Shown here: positions 1 through 9,680 of the stretch, piece by piece
Layout: each line of letters begins with the position of its first letter
Numbering within the stretch: the first letter of the stretch is position 1
NCBI GenBank assembly: GCA_963565915.1
Contig: OY751489.1
Span: 2,728,001-2,792,000 of the forward strand
Reading direction: 5' to 3'
Source: Entoloma clypeatum
Taxonomy: Eukaryota; Basidiomycota; Agaricomycetes; Agaricales; Entolomataceae
DNA: 64,000 nucleotides
Translations under genes and position numbers: made by a program
The notes under the pieces: model-generated
What the model was told of the DNA's origin: nothing
The model's database searches: none
The model's input: the letters and a program-made list of their open reading frames with translations, nothing else

Positions 1-249
1 GGTTGTGTAGAGTACTTCCATACTGTAGCTGTGTTGCTCAGTACACCTGTGGCTAGTGCCCAGGTGGAACTTCAACATATTTCATGCAAATACTTTGGGA
101 ATGATTCATTGGTTGTTGTGGACATTACCTGCATCCAAGCAGTGGTGGCTATGGTACCTCACTGCCCTCCACACGCTAACGAAGATGAAAACCATTTCTT
201 TTTGGTGGAAAGACCTGGGTTGGATGTAGCAGATCTGGGGGGGGGCTGA
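1..249 (+). CDS. 3' end of an unrecognised gene (partial)
   Basis: The frame is open from the left edge of the window to a TGA at 247-249 and gives about 82 residues. It ends in an ordered-looking stretch with motifs VVVDITCIQAVVAMVP and FLVERPGLDV, followed by a Gly-rich tail coded by a run of G. That wording resembles the C-terminal part of transposon-associated hypothetical proteins common in Agaricomycetes, but I cannot name the family. The start lies outside the window. A chance open frame remains possible, since an overlapping reverse frame (363-106) is also open. Confidence 0.35.
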   Translation, partial: GCVEYFHTVAVLLSTPVASAQVELQHISCKYFGNDSLVVVDITCIQAVVAMVPHCPPHANEDENHFFLVERPGLDVADLGGG

Positions 250-1088
250 TGAAGCCGTCGCAGAGTCAGGAGTATAAACAAGGCTGCCTGTATGCTTATG
301 TAATATTAAACTACGCACTGCAACGTTCACAACAGCAACCTCGCATGAGTCCGGGCTCAGCATGTCGTTCGCTTATAACCCTTACGCCATCTGGGATCCA
401 ACATGCTTCAGTGACACGTCTCAAGCCAACAGTGTCCTTCAAGTCTACGCTTCACAATCCTGCTCCTACAGCAACTTCTGCATGATGAGCAGTTGTTGAA
501 AGACAACCTCCCACACACCGTCACGGTCCCAGGTGATTCCACCACGTTATCGGTTCCCTTCCCTACCCACCCCGATCAACTATTCAACTCTCAATCACTA
601 CAACTGCTTTCAGTCCTACATACGGGCTGAAATTCCCGAAGCCTGTTATGGTTGACAAACCCATGCAATGCTTAGGCAGAGAGGCTTAAGTAGCAAAGGC
701 GGATACCAAGGTGATTGCTAGATCTGGGGAATACATGCAATGTATGTACCCTATATATACTAGAAGGTCGAGTCATCTAGATGACTCTAGAGTGGTTCCG
801 GTCTGACTCCAGAAGCGGACCCGGAGTAGGTGTCTATGGTAACTGCTGCGGCGTGAGTCAGAGTATCTAAGTATAGTCCAATAAGTAACACGATGTCAAG
901 GATGTGTGAGAGTAACCATCTAGCTATGGTAACGATGACCATACTGTAGTGAGTAAGCGGAGGCCGGGCCCCGAATGATGTAAAAGTGAATAGTAAGCAT
1001 GAAACCAATAGATAAGATGAAACTGGCCATTAATCAGATAAGGCCTCTATGTCTTGTATCTTGTCCGAGCGATCAATGCCATGGATAG
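250..1088. other. Intergenic, no gene recognised
   Basis: I see only short, low-quality open frames on both strands (249-485 plus, 787-1008 minus) with no recognisable domain. No RNA gene or clear repeat was seen. Confidence 0.5.
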
Positions 1089-3401
1089 CGAATCCATAAC
1101 AAAGCCTTTATTTCGACAAATGCCACACCTATCAATCCCTCAACTGAACCCCTCCGAAAAAACATCAATAACATCAGTACCATCAATAGCATCTCCAAAC
1201 CACCGCTGAAGCTCAATAAGCACCCACTTTCATGGGTCGCTGACACCGTCTTTCACGACTCCAAACTCCCCATCGCTTTCAACCCAGATCTCATACGCAA
1301 CAGCTCGTATTGGTCCCGGAACCGTGCCTCAGAATCCTTCAATGATTTTCCTGGCCAAATGACCAAAGATGAGATCACGCGTTGGTTAAACTACACCAGT
1401 CATGGTCTTGGCGTTGTCCATGGCGTTATACCGAGTGACCCAAACGGAGAGGGTCAGACCATTATCGAGGGCTGCAATGATAGGTCCTTTGACTACAGCG
1501 GGCACAACAAAGCACTCACCGGAGGGCTCAATTGCTGCAAGCTGGACATTGTACTCCTCGATCGGGATGTCCGGCACAAAATACCTCTTCGTGACCGCCT
1601 CAATTGGTCTGTTGTACACGCGATCATAGAAATTACAGTGACAAAAACCTCAGCACGTCTAATCGAGACACTCGTTTCAAAGGCCTCCAACGTGTTTGTG
1701 GCCCAGCCTTTTCGCCGGTTTATATTAGGCATTGGTCTTTTTGGGCCCATCGGTGAAATGAAGTTTTTCTTCCTATTAGTGGATCGTGCAGATATAGTAT
1801 GCATGCAGTCCTGTGATTTTGTGGGGCACAACGCCCTTACTTTTGCTCGCATTCTCTTCGGTCTTTCATATGCTTCCACCTCAATGCTCAGGATCGATAC
1901 CAAGATGTGCATCAACCGTTTCACTGGCACAGCTACTCACGTCACCGTTGCCGGCAAAGTCTTCAAAATCATCTGCCAGATTCACTGCTCCCCTTTCTTA
2001 TTTGGCCGCGGCACTCAGGTTTTTGTTGTCGAAGGCAGTGACGGTGCCTTTCATGTCCTCAAAGACTCCTGGATTCTTGCTTCCTCCCTCACCTCTGAGA
2101 GCGCCCACTTGAAAACTATTAACGACACTATCAAGAATATCAACAATCAATGTTTAAAACATTTATGTCCAACACTTGTTGTGGGCGACGATGCAGTTGA
2201 TAGTACCAACTCCCCTCGCGGAGCGCTCTCCTACAAGCCTTCTGAGCGGATCCGCAGGCGCATTGTCACTGGACCAATTGGAGACTCCATTACTTCCTTT
2301 CGGTCCTGCGCGGAATTTATCCAAGCCATTCTGGACACAGTTGATTGTGAGTTTTGTCCTCGCCATTCCATAGTTCTTCGCTGATGGTGAATAGTTCTTG
2401 AATTTCTAGATATGCAATGTGACATCATTCACGGTGATATATCCATTAATAACATCACCATTATCCGTTTTTTACCAGATATTGCTGCTGCTACTTGCTC
2501 TCCATCTCTGCGAGGTGATGACAATGTGGGGATGTCTTCGGATAATTCCAGAAGAACTTCAACTCCCGCTATCGTACAGCAGGCAACTCTCCCTCATATG
2601 AACGTACCCATTGCCACTACCACCCAGCAAGCATCTTCTCCTGACACCATCCAACCTGTCCCCTCAAGTGGAACCAATGAGGTGATTAACTCAGGAGGGG
2701 GTACGATCGATTTCAACTATGCCCGTCGCAAGAATATAGACAGCAACCAAACTTCAGTATGTTTGCCTATTCCATGATGGCAATTGAATCTGAGTTTTAT
2801 ATTCAATTAGGGCACTCGTCTGTACATGTCTATTGGGGCTCTCTGCGCAGGGCGCGAATATCAGCATACAGCTGGGCATGACCTTGAATCCATCCTCTTC
2901 GTCATCTTGGTAGTTTGCAGTTTTACCCTCGGACCCGGTCAGTTTTGCATTCCTGACGAGGAGAAACCAGTCGATATTGCTTGATGGTTCAATGAAATGG
3001 AGTCGAATCAACTCACCAAAGACAAGGCCATTGACCTGATGGCAATTGATACGACTATCATTAGTAAATTACCCTTGTACTGGCAATCCCTAGGCCCCTA
3101 CCTCAAGAAACTCGTCGCGGTTACCTACGATGGTCCCAACTATTTCAATGCGAAGAACATCGCCACCTTCAAAGCCTACAGGACAATACTTGACAAAGCC
3201 CGAGTCCACTTTGAGAACATTGAGCGTGAAACCCCTTACAACTATGCTGTTGTCTCATCTCATAAACGTCACAGAGAAGCTAGCGACAATGGCGGAATAT
3301 ACGCCAAAGCACTTCATGGCGATGGAAATATTCTACCTGGTCGGGTCCCTCGCAGAGCTTCCATGGGGACACTTGCTCAATACCAAGATTCCATTGGTTG
3401 A
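1089..3401 (+). pseudogene. FunK1-type protein kinase, interrupted by one in-frame TGA
   Basis: Fungal FunK1 kinases (PF17667) are a large basidiomycete family of kinase-like proteins of unknown substrate. The frame opens at 1089, and the first in-frame ATG is at 1359. Two introns fit exactly: 2347-2409 (63 nt, GTGAGT...CTAG) and 2757-2810 (54 nt, GTATGT...TTAG). Splicing gives, in order, the N-lobe, then HGDISINNI (catalytic loop, with Gly where Arg is usual before the catalytic Asp), a long Ser/Thr/Pro-rich insert, GTIDFNYAR (metal-binding loop), then GTRLYMSIGAL and HDLESILFVIL, the FunK1 activation-segment and helical signatures. In the C-terminal part a TGA at 2982-2984 breaks an otherwise open frame just before WFNEMES. 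A CGA to TGA change would explain it. The true start may lie in an upstream exon. Either a recent pseudogene or a sequence error. Confidence 0.7.
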
Positions 3402-3639
3402 AGGCGCACTGTCATGGGATTGTGGTTTGGGTCTGTATCTGGCTGTGAAGGATTGTTTTTGTTGTATTTCTCCACCGCGTTTCTCGATATATTGCTACAC
3501 ACTATCAGTATCATGTATTCATGTATTTGCCACTCCTTGTTTTTAAATGATTGATCTCTAGTGATTATAATCTCCACAGGCAAATAGGGCCATTAAGCGA
3601 GGACACATCTACCGTCTCTCCTTCCTCCATTGTCTTTCA

Positions 3640-5444
3640 ATGGAAAGTGGATTCTCCTTTGATACCTATGTGAATGCACCAAGTCCTGCACCCTTAGAAG
3701 CCCAATCTAAGAACCACCATCCAGTCCCATCGATGGAAAGTTTTGGTGGCTCATCCCAGGCTGGGTTTTACGAGACGCGAATGGTTTGTACTCTTTCTGT
3801 GGACTTGGAATTACAGCTCATCCCGCTTGAAGCCATGGTCATCAAATTCGCCATCCTTGGACTCGGGTTGGTCAGGTAATTTGGGTGTCGGCGCCGGTGT
3901 CGGCGTCGTTCCTGTGGCCCGGTTCCACAATCTTGGAGCACAACTCAATGAGTTGAAACTGGAAAACACTTCCCTTGTGAAACAGAATCTTCATCTACAA
4001 GCGAGGTGTGATGCCTTAATGTGAGTACTCCCTCCCTCGTAATATTTTTATCACTCACAGAAAATAGGCAAGCCTATAATATGCTTCTCGCACGTATTTC
4101 TGAGGCTCCTAGTACACCAAGACGTGGCAAACTGCACCAAGAAGACTACCCAAGCGTAACCTTCTGGTTCCGATCCAATTGGGAGAGTGTGACAGAAGAC
4201 CGCGCCCTTGATACAGATATTCTTCTGGAGGGACTGAATGAGGAGGAAGAGGAGGAGTCACCCCCTTTGGGTCCCGGTAATGCACGTGGCAGAGGTCGCG
4301 CTGCTAAGGGCGTCAATGTCACTATGAAGTACATTCAACTTGAAGATGGTACGGTCATAGACGGATATCGAGCTGGAGACATCCGCCGCTTTGCGCGATC
4401 AATTTGGGTGCAGCTCGCCACAGAAGATCACTTATTCAATTCCTGGCGCAACGTGGATTCCAAGAGCCTCCGGTTCTATTACGACACAATGGCAGAACGA
4501 TTTGAGGAGCTCCAGTTGTGCAGGATGGACTGGAAAGCAGACCTGATTGCAATCGACAATTATCTGTCGTGGCACTGCAATTGGTTAAAGAAGAAACAGA
4601 GGGAAGCTGAGGTCGAAGTAGGGGGAAAACGCATGGCTGCCAATGAGGACCTCGATTGCGCTTTGCCAAAGAAGCTCAAAACATCCAACAACGGTTCCTC
4701 ATCTTTGAGTTCTCAATCTCCTATTCCCGTTTTAACGCAGCTCCCATTGGTACCCAACATATATGTCACCCCAGGAACGCCCGCCAAACCTCTGCAACCT
4801 TCAGTATGTATTCAATAAGCTTCGTTGTTTCTGTCCACGTTATCAACCCCCCCCCCCTGCTCCCCAGGCGCAAACCGATCGTAATTTGTTAGAGACGTCC
4901 CTTCCAGCCTCACAAATCCAACAACCCTCGCGCCCTCAGTACAATTTTACAGCAAGTGCATTACGTGCTCTACTCATTGATTACATGTTAACCCCGTTAT
5001 ATTTTCTTGCAGATTAATAACCCCCTCGCATCAAGCAGCAATGCAGCACTATCCACCGCAAATTTTGTCATGGCTTCCAGTGCCTTCGGCATTGCAGGTG
5101 CCCACCAACCCTCATTGCAATCATCAGCGAGCCCGTCTCCCCTGGACTCCGTTAAAGCTAAGGCTCCAGTGCGTAAAGGGAATATTATGTGCCCAGGAAA
5201 GTCCAAGACACCAAGGTGAGTTCTGCCGAGTCACCTTTGATGTAGCACTTGATCAGGTTTCCTCCAAAGAAACCTCTGTGCCAAAGACTGGAAAGGGAAA
5301 AACCCTCGAGGTACTTCGGACGTGTTTGCGGAATACTTTGACTCACTCTCGAAGGAGAAACTGCAGGTCAATACACATTATAATATGACATCAGATTTCT
5401 CAAAATATTCGTAGGAATGGAAGGACAAGTCGGAGCACTCTTGA
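3640..5444 (+). CDS. Conserved basidiomycete hypothetical protein, multi-exon
   Basis: Function is unknown. The splice pattern is convincing: introns at 4021-4067 (GTGAGT...ATAG), about 4804-4868 (GTATGT...CCAG), a further one ending near 5014 (TTGCAG), 5216-5269 (GTGAGT...AAAG) and 5367-5414 (GTCAAT...GTAG), with the stop at 5442-5444. An intron near 3788-3875 is likely but less certain. The product has a short coiled-coil-prone segment (LNELKLENTSLVKQNLHLQ), an acidic linker, a core with DGYRAGDIRRFARSIW and RFEELQLCRMDWKADLIA, a Lys/Arg/Ser-rich low-complexity region, and a C-terminal module with LCAKDWKGKNPRGTSDVF and YFDSLSKEKLQEWKDKSE. I recall this architecture as an expanded hypothetical family in Agaricomycetes. 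The final Trp/Lys/Glu-rich module looks a little like an HMG-type helix, which is only an impression. All exons join in frame from 4021 on, so the gene looks intact. Confidence 0.65.
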
Positions 5445-6402
5445 CCATCTTCTGGCAAAAGTGTGGGGTTCCTGGGCAGTTGCTTTTCTATCGACTACCA
5501 TTGATTACTGTCGAATTCACGTATGTTATATGATTGGCATGTAAATCGGCCTAAATCGGCCTAATTCGATTCCCTAGTCACCTAATTGGATCGAATTCAG
5601 GCGATAATGTAAATACAGCAATCATATCAGAGTGATTTCAGTCGAATTATCTTGGTGTCACACCGCCATCAAATCACTCCAACCAGATTTGCCTCGCCTA
5701 GCTCCGAGTCGGTTTTCACTGGGGTTGCTCAGCGGTGCGAGTGACGTTGCGGATGGGGCCGATGGGCCCTGAATGTTGCTGATCATTGCTGATGGGGGTT
5801 TGATGGATGCTTGGCATGTGCCGAGGATGCACGAGGGTGTCTCGACCAGTGGCCTTGAGTGAAGATATTTGATTTCGCGACGGGGATATTAGAGCGTATT
5901 TGCAACGGCCTTTTCGACGGGTTCACTTTTCAAAAGGTTACCATCAGCTGCTGCAGTGGAGGCCCATCACGCGGTAAAATCTGTATATCAGTGATGGTTG
6001 ATTCAACGCATCTACGGTCAAGTGACTAGACGTGTCTCGTTTAGTTGTTGATTGCTTTCCCTTGCTTTGCGAGGTAGAATACGAGGACGAGAGAAAGTGG
6101 GAGAACACTGGCAAGGATTATCTTACGGTGTTGGCGCGTGTCCATGGTCGGCGCAAAGCTTTCACGTGCTGATGCGCTGATCACTCAGCCAGTTTCTGGA
6201 GCCATCACTTTTAAGCGAGTTCTCAACAATTTGTTTGAAAAGTGGCCCAGGAGCCGTTGCAAATATGTTCTATTGCTGGTGTTGGGATTTAACGGACCTA
6301 ATCAGGCAGGGCCACACACGGTGTCGTCCCAGCCTGCTGGGAGTGTGGGAACACTAGGTGGTATTTTAGTTGTAATCGAGCGTCACCAAAAAGTAACACC
6401 AC
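5445..6402. other. Intergenic; contains the start of a segmental duplication
   Basis: No gene was recognised. From 5707 on, this sequence recurs at 55155-55224 and again, after the inserted copia element, from 61521. AATGT at 5772-5776 is the unoccupied target site of that element. The part before 5707 is unique in the window. Confidence 0.7.
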
Positions 6403-9400
6403 GTGATGAAACCATCCACTTACGCCCCCACTGCGACAGCAATGGATGTCGATTCCATCGAGAAACTTCCCCTGTCGCAGGCTGAACTCACCGCGATCAA
6501 TGAGGCGATGAACAAGGAATCAAGCGATCAATTATGGCAGATGCGCCTTGAGAGCGCGCCCAGATGGCCAGTGTTGCTCCGCGACGTTCTGGTAGCGTCC
6601 TCCCAAGCCCTAAACTCGTCGACCGCAGCTGTGGAAGCTTTTGTGGCTCCTTTATTGCCCAGCGGAGCAGACAAGCTTATGGAGACCTTCGATGAAAAGG
6701 AGTCCGAAGCTTTGCAGAAAGGAGTGCAGAAAGGGGTGCTTCAGGGAGATTGGACGGAACTGCTTGCACACCGTATGTACTCGCCCATATGCAGGGTCTG
6801 GTACAATTAATCCCTTCTGCAGCGAAACTTAGGAAACCTGCTCAGCAAGGCCGCGCTCATCTGAAGAACAGGCAAGCTTCCTTCTTATAACTCTGGCCGA
6901 ATACTTACAAGTTGCACCTCCAGCAATGTCATTCGCGAAAGTAGGGCGCTCCTAGCTTCCGCCATTAACATTTGACAACTTTTTTTCCAGGGCTCGCAAC
7001 GGCCTACAAAGCGCCCTTCATTGGAGACACTGCCGCTGATTTCGTTGAATATCTCCAGAAGGCGGATCAACAGGACAGCAGCCACGCGAAGCCACTTTAT
7101 GCTAAGGCGATCACCGTGGTTCAAAGTTCGGGAACAGGTAAATCGCGCATGCTGACAGAGGTGCGCTCATCTGCTGTGCTGGTGTGCGGTGCTACAAAGT
7201 TATCTGTTAGGCTGGCAGACATATATTTACACTTCCGGTTTGCCTTCGCAAGGTGGGTGATCCGGGTTATCCACCTACGGATGAAGCGGCCACCAATTAC
7301 TTCGCCTCTTTGCCTGGCAATAACGACTTGAGCATCACTGCGCATATCGCCATCGCCTGCTTCCTTGCCACTGCGCACGCGACTATGCTCAAATGGCTGC
7401 AGAGGGCACAAAATGAGCAGAATTTTGACGGATCACAGTTACATATATATTGGCACGCACTCATGGAGGGGGAGGGGGGGCGCCAAAGCCGAAACCAGTT
7501 TTTCACAGAGGTGGTTCAGCAGGCAAATGATGCAAGTCACGTCTTCTTCTTTGGCTTCAGGTGCTCAGCATATGACAGTTAAAAGCCAAAAACCTGAAAG
7601 ATATCCAAATGAGCCCTAAAAGAGGAGACACAGGTCACCCAGACGACGGATCCAATCCCCAACAAAGTGCCGAGAAGATTTACCGCAAGTGTACTGCTGA
7701 AGAGGCCACCCGGAACTTAATGGAATTTCTTCATAGCATTGGCCAAAATTTAAGTGTTACATACTTTGATGAAGCCCAGGAGCTGGGTACATGTTTCTGG
7801 GCCTTTTTACGTCTTGTGAACAATCAAGGGCCGTCAACAAGAATGTGGTATGCCTTCATGGGAACCAAATCGAGCATCTCATATTTTGCTCCTCTTCCTG
7901 TCAATCGTCAGTCCTCCTCTCCCCCTGTATGCAAGTGATTTACAGAAGAACAGGACATTCTCTGCGACTCAGACAAGAAATAGAACAACTCTTGCCACCC
8001 TATGTTGATCTTGGTTTTGACCAGAAAGTGGTGTTTAAGGGTCGAGCAGCAAGGACAGTGACCATGGGACATCTCCAAACCATCGAGCATCTCTCCGAAT
8101 ATGGGCGGCCCTTGTATGTAGCTCTTGTTTGTCATAGGCAATCACTCACTTTTGAACCAGCTGGAGTGCGCAGCTGCGCGAAGGAGCGCCAAGCGACATC
8201 GTTGCCTCTGCCTCCCTACAGCTTACAGATTGGAAGACGTTCTCGGCAACCAATAAGGACCACGTTTTTGCTATACTCTCGCAACGCCTCTGCCTTGATC
8301 CAGTGCTGGCAGGGACAGAAGCCATAAAGCTCGCAGATCGAAGCGTTGCGCATCATATGAGACTTCTCACTGGCTTCTCCAGCACCGGTGAAATCTTCTA
8401 CACGCACTCGCCATCGGAACCAATCCTTGTGCTGGCCAGTAGCCACGTGTTGTATGACACCGTGGAGCCTCATCCCTGGATCCCTGTTCTGAAGACTCTG
8501 AGCGTCGACCTATGCAGCGCAGGGCTGGTTGAAAAAGGTCTTTTGGGTGAACTTGCTGCTCGTACACTTCTTCTTGTTGCTCGCGATTTCGCCTCTTCAA
8601 TTGAAAACCGCCAGCGGGATCTTCTGCGGCCCGTTCCCCTTTTGCATTTTCTGCGCACGCTGTTTGGTAACAACCTATGGGCAAGTGGCAATCAACCCAA
8701 ATTTGATGAAGCCTTTCGTGGCGCACATGTCAATTTTACACATTGGATTGTGACGAGGGACCCCATGCCAGAGGAACCAGATGTGTGAGCATAACCTTCT
8801 TCTATGCAAAATGTCTGCTGATTTGGATTGTTTTAGGCAGTTGCTTGCAAACTTATGGGCTCACGGTGCAGGGATGCAATGCTGCTTCACCCAAGAATCT
8901 ATTGACTTTGTCCTCCCCTTCTATTCTGGTTCTATCGCGCGGGACGCAGTTTTCGATCCCTCTCTCCTCTCTGCAATTTCCAGTCAGATCAAGTTCAGAA
9001 ACAAGGCAGACACAAAGGCAGAATCTGCAATACGTCCGTTTGGTATCCCTCGTGATCCTCAACAACCACTCCCATATTTAGCGCTACTCATGGAGCTTGG
9101 TTCCACATCCAATCACAAAAGCACCCGTTCCAAAATGAAATCGGCAGTCCCTGAACCCACCGCTGACGGTAAATTCGAAGACCTGATTTCTACCTGGTCC
9201 GAGGCTCTGAAATGCCTTCAAAGAAAGAAAAACCAGAGACAATCAGAAGTCATGAAGGCTGATGTTCAAAAGGCACGGCTGGCGATGGATTCCTACAATC
9301 GATACTCTCTGTCAGTCCGCGGCGCCTCTGCAGACGTGTACGGCATCTTGCACCAAGCCGGTATTGAGGAACAATTCAATACTTTGCTTCAAGTAACCAT

Positions 9401-9539
9401 GACATCGCCAAATGTCCTCAACAACAGGATGCAGCACATGCGGCCCCTCGAGCGATTAGGAGTTGAATCCCATCATACTGCTTGGATGTCTGAGTACGTC
9501 ACCCAGCCTGAAGAAGACGTGTTTATGGCAACAGAGTAG
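6403..9539 (+). CDS. P-loop NTPase-like protein of an expanded basidiomycete family (copy A)
   Basis: Predicted nucleotide-binding protein of unknown role. Start chosen at ATG 6403, with a second ATG shortly after giving MDVDSIEKL. Clear introns include 6773-6822, one ending at 6990, 7161-7252, 7536-7600 and more downstream. Exons give an acidic N-terminal region, then Walker A VVQSSGTGKSRM (about 7110-7160), a Walker B-like LSVTYFDEAQEL (about 7752-7787), a sensor-like segment MWYAFMGTKSSISYFAPLP, then YGRPLW and a long helical C-terminal region with FYTHSPSEPILVLASSHVL and HVNFTHWIV, ending with TAG at 9537-9539. A homologue lies tail to tail on the other strand with 141 bp between stops, and a near-identical partial copy sits at 62152-64000. 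The Walker A/FDE layout recalls NTPase domains of fungal and oomycete Crinkler/RHS-type proteins. That link is a guess. No break was found in this copy. Confidence 0.7.
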
Positions 9540-9680
9540 GATTGGTTTTATACAACTCGTTAGCGACATCCGCCTCCGACATGAGTCTCCACTTGATTTT
9601 TATTCCGGCCCTCAAGTAGAGTCAAACATATATACATGATGTACAATTTCTGTTGAGCACACAACAGGCACGCCCCTTCA

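Noticed and set aside
106..363. Open frame on the minus strand over the first gene fragment
   Set aside because: Overlaps the better plus-strand frame and has no protein-like motifs.
8367..8726. Minus-strand open frames within the NTPase gene
   Set aside because: Shadows of a gene whose plus-strand exons are well supported.
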